A DNA stretch of 24,217 nucleotides, taken from assembly GCA_016937035.1 (NCBI GenBank), contig JAFGWS010000173.1, positions 1 through 24,217 of the forward strand. The letters are read 5' to 3'. A model generated the notes under the pieces. It was not told where the DNA came from, made no database searches, and worked only from the letters and a program-made list of their open reading frames with translations. Origin of the DNA: Pontiellaceae bacterium (lineage in GTDB: Bacteria > Verrucomicrobiota > Kiritimatiellia > Kiritimatiellales > Pontiellaceae). The position numbers and the translations under genes were made by a program. Shown here one piece after another: positions 17,011 through 24,217 of the stretch; position 1 is the stretch's first letter, and every line of letters begins with the position of its first letter.

Positions 17011-17029
17011 ACTTTTCAGATTGTATAAT
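17001..17029 (+). promoter_or_regulatory. Candidate sigma70-type promoter overlapping repeat copy C
   Basis: TCGTCA (17001-17006, 4 of 6 to TTGACA), a 17-bp spacer, then a perfect TATAAT (17024-17029). It reads towards the PhnD-like lipoprotein gene at 17289, with a leader of about 250 nt that includes the 17053-17067 hairpin. The -35 half lies inside the repeat. Confidence 0.45.
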
Positions 17030-17052
17030 ACGCTCTTTTTCCAGCTCACTTG

Positions 17053-17067
17053 GGCGGCTGAGCCGCC
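17053..17067. repeat. Perfect GC hairpin
   Basis: GGCGGC-TGA-GCCGCC forms a 6-bp stem with a 3-nt loop. Related GC words occur at about 12867 and 13935. No T-run follows, so it is not a typical terminator. Confidence 0.4.
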
Positions 17068-17288
17068 ACGCGCCCTTGTGGAAGCATAAAAACGTAATAA
17101 GAGAGGAGAGTCAAAACATTTACAGACCATGTTGCATAATCTTCAATCAATTTGTTATTGATGAAGGTGATTCCGAGATGCTTGCCCCGCAAGGAGCTAA
17201 GTCGCATCGATCAAGAGTTTTGAATCGATCTCGCCACAGCTGCGCAAAAATGTATTATGAACTGCACATCGGAAAGGAGACCTGATCC

Positions 17289-18131
17289 ATGATTCGAACC
17301 TTACTTTTATTGACGGCCACAACTCTTCTCTCGGGATGCTTTCTGTTTTCACGGAAAACGGACACATCCATTGTGCTGAAGATGGCGGTGAACGATATTT
17401 ACTGCGCCGACACCGCGTGCGAATGCGTTCATGAAGTTGCTGCGCGAACCTATGCGGAAACGCAGGAGATCATGGCGTCGGAGCACGACATCACGCTCCA
17501 AATCGATTATTTCACCGATTCTTATCAGCTCGAAGCGGCCGTTCTTTCAGGTAAATACGACGCGGTCATCTGTAAGCCTTGGTCGGTTCTGCGGCTCAAC
17601 AAAGAAGCTGGAACCGACTTCCAACGGATTGCAGACCTGCTTGACCCCAATAATAATTTCTGGCTGACAGGGATCGTGATTGTCCCGAAGGGCTCACCGA
17701 TTCAATCACTGGATGAGCTGAGCGGGAAACATATTCTTTTGGGGAAGCCCGATGAATATGAAAAGTCATACGCTGCATATAACCTGTTCGCCAATCACGC
17801 CATCGCTCTAGGTAAGATCGATATGAATGAGAGTTGCCGGGAAAACATCCGCGAACTGCTCGACGGCAACGCCGATGCTGCGGTGGTGAGCGACTATGCG
17901 CTCTCCGCCGACTTTGCGACTGACTTTGCCGACTACGATGATTTCCGCATTCTGGCTCACACCGACATGATTCCACTCACATCGGTGATGATTGATATGA
18001 ACAAATTTAAAGACGCGGACGAACGCCGCATCAAAAGTGCCTTTCTGTCCATCAACGGCACCAACGCTCCCGCGAGCTTAATCAGCGAAGGTTTTTCTGA
18101 TCCGTGGTCGTGGAAGCCCCGTGAATTGTGA
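17289..18131 (+). CDS. PhnD-like periplasmic substrate-binding lipoprotein
   Basis: A 280-aa lipoprotein of the phosphate/phosphonate-type substrate-binding family (PhnD-like, type 2 periplasmic fold). The signal peptide ends in LLSGC (Cys17). Family features include the ligand-cleft segments GKYDAVICKPWSVLRLNKE, TGIVIVPKGSPIQSLDEL and GKHILLGKPDEYEKS, then LLDGNADAAVVSDYALS near the hinge. The start ATG 17289 has AAGGAG about 9 nt upstream. No permease or ATPase of an ABC transporter is adjacent, so it may be an orphan binding protein or a sensor partner; the ligand is unknown. The cysteine-rich stretch IYCADTACECVHEV after the first strand is unusual. Confidence 0.85.
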   Translation: MIRTLLLLTATTLLSGCFLFSRKTDTSIVLKMAVNDIYCADTACECVHEVAARTYAETQEIMASEHDITLQIDYFTDSYQLEAAVLSGKYDAVICKPWSVLRLNKEAGTDFQRIADLLDPNNNFWLTGIVIVPKGSPIQSLDELSGKHILLGKPDEYEKSYAAYNLFANHAIALGKIDMNESCRENIRELLDGNADAAVVSDYALSADFATDFADYDDFRILAHTDMIPLTSVMIDMNKFKDADERRIKSAFLSINGTNAPASLISEGFSDPWSWKPREL

Positions 18132-18223
18132 GTCACCGCGAATCGAAGAATTTACTTGTCATTTTCTCCCCGCTTGAGTACCAAAGGTCATTCGTGTATC
18201 ACTTATAATGACGGGAGGTAATT

Positions 18224-20374
18224 ATGCACAATTCGGTTCGTTCTTATATTGCGTTAGCGGTGGCTTTCGCGTCCTTAATGGTTTGCTGTGTCTCCGCCGG
18301 CCCTGTGCTGAATTATCAGGGACGGATCACCTCGGGAGAGGGCGGTTTCAGCGGGTTCGGCCAGTTCAAATTTGTGTTGATCAATGAGGCCAACCAAACG
18401 GTTTGGTCGAACGACGGTTCGTCTGGTACCGGGCAACCTGCTTCATCCGTCAGCGTAAATGTCGACAACGGTCTGTTTCAGGTCAATCTCGGCGACGAAA
18501 CAACGATGCAGCCGATTCCAGGCATCGTGATGCACGAGCGGTCGCTGCGGCTCAGGATCTGGTTTTCGGACGGCCAATCCGGCTTTGAACAGTTCTCTCC
18601 GGACACGGAGATAAATGCGTTGAACTTTTCACAGATTGACACCGGAAATTTGTTGACGGTAGACGGAGACGGCCGGGGCACGTATGATTCCATCCAAGCC
18701 GCTGTAGATTACGCTTCGACGAATTGGGGTACCGCTATTCTGATCATGCCGGGTCAGTATAATGAAAGCATTGTTTTTCCTTCGAACTGTTTCGTGACGT
18801 TGCGCGGGGCGGTCGCAGGCGGGGCTGTGAGAATAAACAGCGAAGCCAACACCTTGTCCATACCTGAAGGGGCGCAGGTGCGGATCGAAGATCTGAGCGT
18901 TTCGGGCAGCCCTGCGTTGTCGGATCAGGGGATGCAGTCAAATTCCTGGAGGGAAATAACGTTGCGCAATTGCGAACTGTCCAGTTCGTCTCAGGAATCC
19001 TCTTCTCCCGTTATCGCTTTGGAGAATTCGACTCACCTGAACCTGATCGATTCACGCGTGGATGCCCATGGACAAGGGTCGGCTGTTTCCGTTGGCGGGG
19101 GTTCGAATGTTGAGGCAACCCGGTCGCGATTCTGGGCGAATGCCGCCGCCGCCGCGCTTCTGCTTCAAAGCGGCAACCCTAATGTCCGGATGGACGATTG
19201 CGACCTGCATGCAGCCCTGCTTGCGCAGGAGAACGGCGGGTGGGGATCGTTCAAAAACTGCCGTTTTAATGGAATCACTTTGGAGGACTCCGCTGGGGGA
19301 CTTTCCTTTGAAGGCTGCCAATTTTCCTCTCCCAACGAGAACCACGCGGTACGGATTACGGGCGGACATTCCAGTGTGCAGTTTAACAACTGCCAATTCT
19401 ACTCCTCTCAAGCGACCACTTTCTACATGAAAGACGCGCCGGGTTGGGTTGATTTGCAGTCCTGCCGCATGAATGCCTCTGACGCGGGAGTGATCGAAAT
19501 GATTGCCTCTTCCGAAATCGATCTCGGAGAAGATGAAGATGAAGTATACCTCAACCTTCGTAATTGTGTTGTCAGCGCGAATGGCAACGGCGAGGCTCCT
19601 GCGGTCAAGCTGTCCAATACCTATGAAGGAGACCTCGAATTGGAATTCGAGGCCATTTGGTGCGATATCATGGGGAACATTCGCGACGGTGTGGAAATCG
19701 GGAGCGGATGCGGGTTTTGCGCGGAACACTCGCTCGTTGAAGGCAACCGAAACGCGGTTTATGCGCCTGACGGCGGGCAGATCGATCTCAACAAGTGTAA
19801 TGTTTTCGGCGCGGAAGAGCTGCCGGGTGCAGGGGTTTACATGGGCGGGGAAGGGTTTCTCTTCTCGCAAGGATGCGATATAGAGGGAGAAGACGAAGGA
19901 GGGGGAGTTTTTCTGGATTTCCAAGAGGGCGGCAAGGCGGTTATGGTGCAAAACATGATCGGCGGATTCGGCGATAGTGCGCTCGTGGTCACCGGTGGAA
20001 CGGTGCAGGTCACCCATTCGACGTTTATTACAGCCGGGAGCCCGATGCTGTCGCTGGCAGGGACCAATGCCGTCCATCGTTTTAATCACTGTACCTTTAA
20101 ATCGGTTGTTGACCTGCTTGATGATGAAGAACCCCGTCCTGTTCAAGGTCCTGCCGTTATGCTTTCAGGTCCTCAGGGAGAGACGCCCGTGCCCCAATTT
20201 TTTGACTGTTCGTTTGAGCCGGCTGATGACGTCGACTACGCGATCGCGCTTGATGAAGCCGCTTCCGGAAACATTGTCCTGATCAACTCCCAACTTCTGA
20301 AGCCCGTCGCTCCCCAGATCAGCAACAACGGACCTGACATTGACGAATGGGGAAATGCGGTGTTCAACCCATAA
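18224..20374 (+). CDS. Large secreted right-handed beta-helix protein
   Basis: A 716-aa exported protein. A signal peptide (about 25 residues, ending VCCVSAG) is followed by an N-terminal beta domain opening VLNYQGRITSGEGGFSGFGQ. This is the YQGR motif seen at the start of many secreted PVC and tail-fibre-like proteins. A long parallel beta-helix comes next, with pectate-lyase-like turns: GRGTYDSIQAAVDYA, ILIMPGQYNESIVFPSN, VRIEDLSVSG and many N/D-x-C-x-F/L repeats (FKNCRFNG, FEGCQFSS, FNNCQFYS, FNHCTFKS). No catalytic residues are recognised; the helix may bind polysaccharide or act as a scaffold. A GGGAGGT site lies 6 nt before ATG 18224. It sits 21 nt before the next secreted protein, likely the same operon. 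Confidence 0.85.
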   Translation: MHNSVRSYIALAVAFASLMVCCVSAGPVLNYQGRITSGEGGFSGFGQFKFVLINEANQTVWSNDGSSGTGQPASSVSVNVDNGLFQVNLGDETTMQPIPGIVMHERSLRLRIWFSDGQSGFEQFSPDTEINALNFSQIDTGNLLTVDGDGRGTYDSIQAAVDYASTNWGTAILIMPGQYNESIVFPSNCFVTLRGAVAGGAVRINSEANTLSIPEGAQVRIEDLSVSGSPALSDQGMQSNSWREITLRNCELSSSSQESSSPVIALENSTHLNLIDSRVDAHGQGSAVSVGGGSNVEATRSRFWANAAAAALLLQSGNPNVRMDDCDLHAALLAQENGGWGSFKNCRFNGITLEDSAGGLSFEGCQFSSPNENHAVRITGGHSSVQFNNCQFYSSQATTFYMKDAPGWVDLQSCRMNASDAGVIEMIASSEIDLGEDEDEVYLNLRNCVVSANGNGEAPAVKLSNTYEGDLELEFEAIWCDIMGNIRDGVEIGSGCGFCAEHSLVEGNRNAVYAPDGGQIDLNKCNVFGAEELPGAGVYMGGEGFLFSQGCDIEGEDEGGGVFLDFQEGGKAVMVQNMIGGFGDSALVVTGGTVQVTHSTFITAGSPMLSLAGTNAVHRFNHCTFKSVVDLLDDEEPRPVQGPAVMLSGPQGETPVPQFFDCSFEPADDVDYAIALDEAASGNIVLINSQLLKPVAPQISNNGPDIDEWGNAVFNP

Positions 20375-20395
20375 TAAGCGCGAAGAGGAATCGTC

Positions 20396-21040
20396 ATGAA
20401 AACAAGAACTAAGGTTGCAGGATCAGCGCTGGCGCTTCACATGCTTGCTGTGTCGCTAGCCTTTTCCGCCGGTCAGAGCAGCCAAAACTATCAGATATCT
20501 GCGGATGTCTTCGCGCAGGGTGCAGGGGGAGCGACCGCTTTCAGCACCTCGTACAAAGTGTCCAGCTCAATAGGCCAGTACGCCGTTGTGGGGGCTTCGG
20601 TCACGAGTGCTTCCTATAAATTGGAAACGGGATTTCAAGCCGCAATATTTGAAACCGGCGGCGGCGCAGCGCCTGAAGCCTACGATGATTGGGCATCCGG
20701 CATCGCCTGGGGCGGAATGGATCCAAGTCCTTCGGCGGATCCGGACGGAGACGGGTTCCAAAACGAACAGGAGTTCATCGCTGACACAAACCCCACGCAG
20801 ACGGACTCTCGTTTTCACCTCGCTCAGGTTGCGTTAAATGGACAAACGGCCATCGTTTCGTTTCACAGTTCGGCCGATCGGGTATATGAGTTGTGGTTCT
20901 GCACCGATTTGACCGATCCGGACGGATGGGTAAAACTGTCGGGGCCGCGTGTTGGCATTGGCGGCGCGGATAGTATGTCATACGAGCAACAGGAGCCGAC
21001 GCCCGCAGGGTTCTACCGCATTCGCGTCTCGTTGCCGTAA
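20396..21040 (+). CDS. Secreted protein with internal repeat and DPDGDG calcium motif
   Basis: A 214-aa exported protein (signal peptide ending SLAFSAG). The N-terminal half has a twofold repeat, QNYQISADVFAQGAGGATAF then TSYKVSSSIGQYAVVG and ASYKLETGFQ. Next comes a thrombospondin type 3/dockerin-like calcium loop, DPDGDGFQNEQEFIADTNPT. The C-terminal beta-module VYELWFCTDL...GFYRIRVSLP is a type common at the ends of secreted Verrucomicrobiota and Kiritimatiellota proteins. A GAGGA site precedes ATG 20396. It follows the beta-helix gene by 21 nt, so the two probably act together at the cell surface, perhaps in polysaccharide binding. No enzyme motif is seen. Confidence 0.82.
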   Translation: MKTRTKVAGSALALHMLAVSLAFSAGQSSQNYQISADVFAQGAGGATAFSTSYKVSSSIGQYAVVGASVTSASYKLETGFQAAIFETGGGAAPEAYDDWASGIAWGGMDPSPSADPDGDGFQNEQEFIADTNPTQTDSRFHLAQVALNGQTAIVSFHSSADRVYELWFCTDLTDPDGWVKLSGPRVGIGGADSMSYEQQEPTPAGFYRIRVSLP

Positions 21041-21123
21041 GTTTCTCGTACGCAAGAAACCACGGATTTCGGGAATGAGCCATAATTAAACGGCTGTCTT
21101 GCAGGGTTGACAGCTTATCGCGA

Positions 21124-21160
21124 TTAAGATAAACAAAACAGCGAGTTTAGATTATCTTAA
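21124..21160. promoter_or_regulatory. 9-bp perfect inverted repeat upstream of the AAA ATPase
   Basis: TTAAGATAA (21124-21132) and TTATCTTAA (21152-21160) are exact inverted copies separated by 19 bp, ending 12 bp before the ATPase ATG. The spacing, centre to centre about 28 bp, fits a dimer operator or an AT-rich RNA stem close to the start codon. Confidence 0.4.
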
Positions 21161-21172
21161 AATAGATGGGTT

Positions 21173-22357
21173 ATGTGGATTAATAGAAATTTGGGAGAAA
21201 AGCTGAGTAATGCCTGTGGTGTTCGACCCGCCGTGCTTGTTACGGGGGCGCGGCAGACAGGAAAAAGTTCTCTGTTGCGTCGTCAGTTTCCAGAAGCGGA
21301 TTATGTCACGCTGGATCGAATTGCGATGGCGGAGGAAGCTGAGGAGAATCCCGAATCTTTTTTGAGCAGATTTCCCGGACCAGTAATTATTGACGAAATT
21401 CAATACGCACCGTCCCTGTTCCGGGAGCTGAAAATTCGAATTGATGACAACCGAGAGGAGTTTGGTCAATGGATTTTGACGGGCAGTCAGCGGTTTGAGT
21501 TGATGAAAGGTGTGGGAGAGAGTCTTGTCGGGCGATTGAGTATTTTACAGCTCGAAACTTTAAGCGCAGAGGAGCTCCGAGGCACAGGCTGTTTTGATGC
21601 AGACGAGATTCATAGTGCGTTGTGGAAGGGCGGGTATCCTGAGTTGTGGGCTGTAGAGGGCTTGGAATCCCATGATTTTTTTTCGGACTATATACAGACC
21701 TATTTGGAACGTGATTTGAACGCGCTCATTCAGGTGGCCGATTTGCGGAGTTTTCGAAGGTTTATTCAGGCCTGTGCTGTAAGGGCGGGACAACTGCTCA
21801 ATTATACCGATATGGCAAAGCATGTCGGAGTTTCTTCGGTTACCATTAAGAAGTGGGTGAGCATACTGGAGGCCAGCGGCATTATCTATTTGCTTCCACC
21901 TTTTTTTGCCAACATCGGCAAGCGGCTGGTAAAGGCTCCAAAACTTTATTTTGCGGATAACGGACTATTGTGTCACATGCTCAATGTGTCGAATCGTTCC
22001 GCCTATGAAGCAACGCCCATGGGCGGGCAAATCTGGGAAAATTTTGTGTTTACAGAGATCGTGAAAACGCTGTCACTGAAACCTGGGCGAAACCTGTTTT
22101 TTTATCGCGATCAAAACGGGGTTGAAATGGATTTTGTGATGGAGATGGACCGTCGTCTTGTTTTGGTTGAGGCCAAAGCCGCCGAGCGGGTGGATCGGAG
22201 GAAACTCAATTTTTCGAAGATTGCTCCTCTATTTTTGTCAGGCGAGGTTCAATGTGTTCTGATGAACGCGAGTGCCGAAAGTTCAGCTGTTCAGTTCAGA
22301 GAGTATTCCATGCTGAATCCGCTGAAGCATAATCCGGCTGAGTTCTTCTGGAGTTGA
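21173..22357 (+). CDS. AAA_14/DUF4143-family ATPase
   Basis: A 394-aa protein of the common ATP-binding AAA_14 plus DUF4143 family. Walker A is GARQTGKSS (residues 25-33), Walker B VIIDEIQ (71-77), the sensor LTGSQ (102-106), and an arginine in GRLS (about 120). The C-terminal DUF4143 part has the winged-helix-like segment YTDMAKHVGVSSVTIKKWVS and then LLPPFFANIGKRLVKAPKLY. After that comes a nuclease-like GVEMDFVMEMD...LVLVEAK stretch, which resembles a PD-(D/E)xK core (D, then E-x-K). The family is widespread and its role is unsettled. The ribosome binding site is poor (GATGGG close to the ATG). It is a single gene followed by an unrelated cluster. Confidence 0.88.
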   Translation: MWINRNLGEKLSNACGVRPAVLVTGARQTGKSSLLRRQFPEADYVTLDRIAMAEEAEENPESFLSRFPGPVIIDEIQYAPSLFRELKIRIDDNREEFGQWILTGSQRFELMKGVGESLVGRLSILQLETLSAEELRGTGCFDADEIHSALWKGGYPELWAVEGLESHDFFSDYIQTYLERDLNALIQVADLRSFRRFIQACAVRAGQLLNYTDMAKHVGVSSVTIKKWVSILEASGIIYLLPPFFANIGKRLVKAPKLYFADNGLLCHMLNVSNRSAYEATPMGGQIWENFVFTEIVKTLSLKPGRNLFFYRDQNGVEMDFVMEMDRRLVLVEAKAAERVDRRKLNFSKIAPLFLSGEVQCVLMNASAESSAVQFREYSMLNPLKHNPAEFFWS

Positions 22358-22419
22358 TGCAGTATGTGCCGATATTCGGAACATGGTGTTTGCAGTAAGT
22401 TTTCCGGGTGTTGAAATTG

Positions 22420-23670
22420 ATGGGTCGGGAAATTACAGTAAAGGTCGGGACGCGGGAGTTGATATTCGGCGAGGGGGTTGCTTTGCCGGTAGATCGAATT
22501 TTTGTGAATCATCCGGATGACTCCATCGCTGAGGTTGAACGATTTAATGCGGAGCAGTATCCATGGATCACCCTTTGGATGCATCGTTTTAAGGACGGTG
22601 TTCTCGATTGCGAGGTGTGCGATTTCTGTCCGAAATCCCCGGCGTTCCGTGCGCTTCATGGAGATTTTTCCTCCGTTCGGAAACTGTCGATTTTTTACGA
22701 CAATCCGAAACTTTCGAAGCTGGCACAGATCAAAGTGAAGTTGCCTCCGCCCAAACCGCCTGTGAAATCCCGACCTGCGCTGCGTCCAACGCCGCCGACC
22801 GCCCCCGCTGTTGAGCCGCCGCGCGAGCAGGTTGAAACGATCGCATTTTCTGCGCCGCCGGCGCAGTTCCGGTTTTATGATGGATATGCGGAAGTTGATT
22901 GGAAGGGGCACCTGCCCGCAGCGCGAAAATATGTTCGGCTTTGTTTCCGAATGGAGAACTGTTTTTTCAGCCCAAAATTGAATGTTTTTCGGCCCTATCT
23001 TTCGCGCTGTTTTGATCAAAACCCGGAGGTTCACGCAACGCTGCGCGTGTGCGGAGAGGAGGTGTCGATTGATAAGGTTGAAGCGCCGGCGCTTGACCGG
23101 ATTTCTTCGGATTTGCTGGGGCAGGTCCGGTTCAATTATGTAAAGGGCGAATTAAAAAGTCGTAACGGCCGACGGATTACCACGGCTGAACGGTTCTTCG
23201 GAAAGCTGTCGGAGGTGGGGTTTGCGGAGTCGGATGCCGATTTTATTTCCGACATTGTCCGCGCCAAAAATACACGCCACGCGGAGCACATTGAATATCT
23301 TGCGGGGCTTCACGACGGCGGGCGGGTGCGTCTGCGTCTGATTCGCGATCCCTTTTCATTTCTCTTTTATGTGCCCGGTTCATCAGGCAGCTTTTTTATC
23401 TGGGAGACTTTTGACGGAACGGATGCCACATATATCTGGAAGGTTAAGTCGGCGGCGTATGATCAGAATGGGCATCGCAATGAGCTTAAGCAGGCCGTAC
23501 GAAAGGTGGAGCAAACGCTCGATTATATTCATGCCGCCGGTCGAAATCAGTTTCTGGGGGAACCCCATGACGGGTTTGTGCGCGTGTTTCACGATTATCA
23601 AAGAGATGATGGTTTTGAATTATGGAAGAAGGAGATCGAACGACTGGTGCGCGGTCGGGAGATGGTGTAG
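22420..23670 (+). CDS. Hypothetical protein with proline-rich linker
   Basis: A 416-aa protein not recognised. The N-terminal region (about 1-105, opening MGREITVKVGTRELIF) is a mixed alpha-beta domain with CEVCDFCPKS, a possible metal-binding pair of cysteines. A proline-rich linker follows (about 108-138: PPPKPP, RPTPPTAPAVEPP). The larger C-terminal domain includes FYDGYAEVDWKGHLPA and ISDIVRAKNTRHAEHIEYLA, and ends ELWKKEIERLVRGREMV. No signal peptide or membrane segment. The start is ATG 22420 with GGGTG upstream; GTG 22408 is an in-frame alternative. It is followed after 9 nt by a small basic protein and forms an apparent operon running off the right edge. Confidence 0.75.
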   Translation: MGREITVKVGTRELIFGEGVALPVDRIFVNHPDDSIAEVERFNAEQYPWITLWMHRFKDGVLDCEVCDFCPKSPAFRALHGDFSSVRKLSIFYDNPKLSKLAQIKVKLPPPKPPVKSRPALRPTPPTAPAVEPPREQVETIAFSAPPAQFRFYDGYAEVDWKGHLPAARKYVRLCFRMENCFFSPKLNVFRPYLSRCFDQNPEVHATLRVCGEEVSIDKVEAPALDRISSDLLGQVRFNYVKGELKSRNGRRITTAERFFGKLSEVGFAESDADFISDIVRAKNTRHAEHIEYLAGLHDGGRVRLRLIRDPFSFLFYVPGSSGSFFIWETFDGTDATYIWKVKSAAYDQNGHRNELKQAVRKVEQTLDYIHAAGRNQFLGEPHDGFVRVFHDYQRDDGFELWKKEIERLVRGREMV

Positions 23671-23679
23671 ATATTGAGG

Positions 23680-24078
23680 ATGGGAAAGAAGAAGAAAAAG
23701 AAAAGTCTGCCGCCGCGGCGGAAGCGAATGACGCGTGATGGAAGGCTGTGCAATGCCCGTTCCACTAACTATACAGGTAGTGATCTGGTGAGGGGCTATC
23801 GAAACTGGTACGGAGTAGATGCGCTGACGGCCATAATTGAGCTTCGTATGCTGGGTGTATCCGTTTCAGAAGAGCGCGAGGAACAAGTCCGTAGGACGAT
23901 CGATCAAAAAGCGGCGCAGACGGCGGCTCGGAAAGAGCGGCGACGACTGGAAGAGGAGGCCTCGTTCTGGGAGGATCGCGACGAAAATTTTGCATACATT
24001 GCCGGATATACGTCTGGAGGTGCGGCGTTTGGTGTGACGTGGGAAGAATGGGAGCAGATGGAACATGAAAAAGCGTAA
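23680..24078 (+). CDS. Small hypothetical protein, basic N-terminus and coiled-coil-like middle
   Basis: A 132-aa cytoplasmic protein of unknown family. It begins with a lysine/arginine run (MGKKKKKKSLPPRRKRMTRD), then LVRGYRNWYGVDALTAIIEL, then a highly charged helical stretch (EEREEQVRRTIDQKAAQTAA), and ends acidic. The basic start suggests nucleic-acid contact, by inference. TTG 23674 in frame is a possible alternative start. It overlaps the next gene by 14 nt, so translation is probably coupled. Confidence 0.65.
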   Translation: MGKKKKKKSLPPRRKRMTRDGRLCNARSTNYTGSDLVRGYRNWYGVDALTAIIELRMLGVSVSEEREEQVRRTIDQKAAQTAARKERRRLEEEASFWEDRDENFAYIAGYTSGGAAFGVTWEEWEQMEHEKA

Positions 24079-24217
24079 AACAAAAAAGAAACTGACGCCT
24101 GCCGAGGAGCTGCGGGACAGTCTTCCGCCGTTGAGCAATTGGAACACAACCGATGAGCACGAAGTCAACCGACGCAGGTTGAGGGCAATGGAGGAGCCGC
24201 CGCTTTGCATTGAAAAC
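24065..24217 (+). CDS. Hypothetical protein, N-terminal 51 residues (cut by window edge)
   Basis: ATG 24065 opens a frame with no stop to the window end. It starts MKKRKTKKKLTPAEELRDSL, then PPLSNWNTTDEHEVNRRR, with a final LRAMEEPPLCIEN. Its lysine-rich start echoes the preceding gene's. It begins inside that gene (14-nt overlap). Too little is visible for a family call. Confidence 0.55.
   Translation, partial: MKKRKTKKKLTPAEELRDSLPPLSNWNTTDEHEVNRRRLRAMEEPPLCIEN

Larger units (their letters stand above)
16931..17288. other. Intergenic region with repeat copy C, promoter and hairpin
   Basis: 358 bp between divergent genes. It contains repeat copy C (16986-17010), a plus-strand promoter candidate (17001-17029), and a perfect GGCGGC-TGA-GCCGCC hairpin (17053-17067). 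A 69-codon frame (17076-17285) has no ribosome binding site or recognisable content. The AAGGAG site of the PhnD-like gene is at 17274-17279. Confidence 0.5.

Noticed and set aside
17076..17285. 69-codon frame upstream of the PhnD-like gene
   Set aside because: No ribosome binding site, no recognisable motif, and it fills the leader of the next gene.
21041..21060. Hairpin GTTTCT...AGAAAC just after the calcium-motif protein gene, considered as a terminator
   Set aside because: Short AT-rich stem with a mismatch and no following T-run.

Overview
The window looks like a chromosomal stretch of a free-living bacterium of the PVC group, most likely Kiritimatiellota or another Verrucomicrobiota relative. 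This is an inference. It rests on secreted proteins with DPDGDG calcium-binding motifs, a lipoprotein-rich secretome, and several families of short dispersed intergenic repeats. Housekeeping genes are aroB (cut by the left edge, minus strand) and pgi (minus strand). No rRNA, tRNA or CRISPR array was seen.

Left part (1-7.95 kb): after the start of aroB comes about 850 bp of gene-poor DNA full of short repeat fragments, then a gene broken by an in-frame amber codon (1284-1775). The defence operon follows on the plus strand. It holds (i) a 693-aa restriction nuclease-adenine methyltransferase fusion, (ii) a two-TRD HsdS specificity subunit fused in frame to a winged-helix AbiEi-like antitoxin, (iii) an AbiEii nucleotidyltransferase toxin, and (iv) a 38-codon stump of what looks like a DUF2779/Cas4-like nuclease gene. 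No HsdR translocase is present, so the layout is BcgI-like (nuclease and methylase on one chain, specificity on another) rather than classical type I. The same polypeptide appears to set DNA specificity and to neutralise the toxin. That makes this locus the best candidate for a new system: a restriction system wired directly to an abortive-infection toxin. A 15-bp perfect inverted repeat lies between antitoxin and toxin.

Middle part (7.4-15.6 kb): a DEDDh exonuclease and pgi on the minus strand; then, divergently, a Prc/CtpA-type S41 protease overlapping by ATGA a membrane-anchored NlpC/P60 hydrolase; then a small secreted secretin-like protein bracketed by two copies of a 59-bp repeat; an unannotated 54-aa two-helix membrane protein on the minus strand (14047-14211); and a Gfo/Idh/MocA oxidoreductase.

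Right part (15.7-24.2 kb): a secreted protein of unknown function lies between two inverted copies of an 18-bp repeat (a third, degenerate copy is at 14.5 kb). A PhnD-like lipoprotein, a large secreted beta-helix protein paired with a small calcium-motif secreted protein, a DUF4143-type AAA ATPase, and a run of three unrecognised genes cut by the right edge follow.
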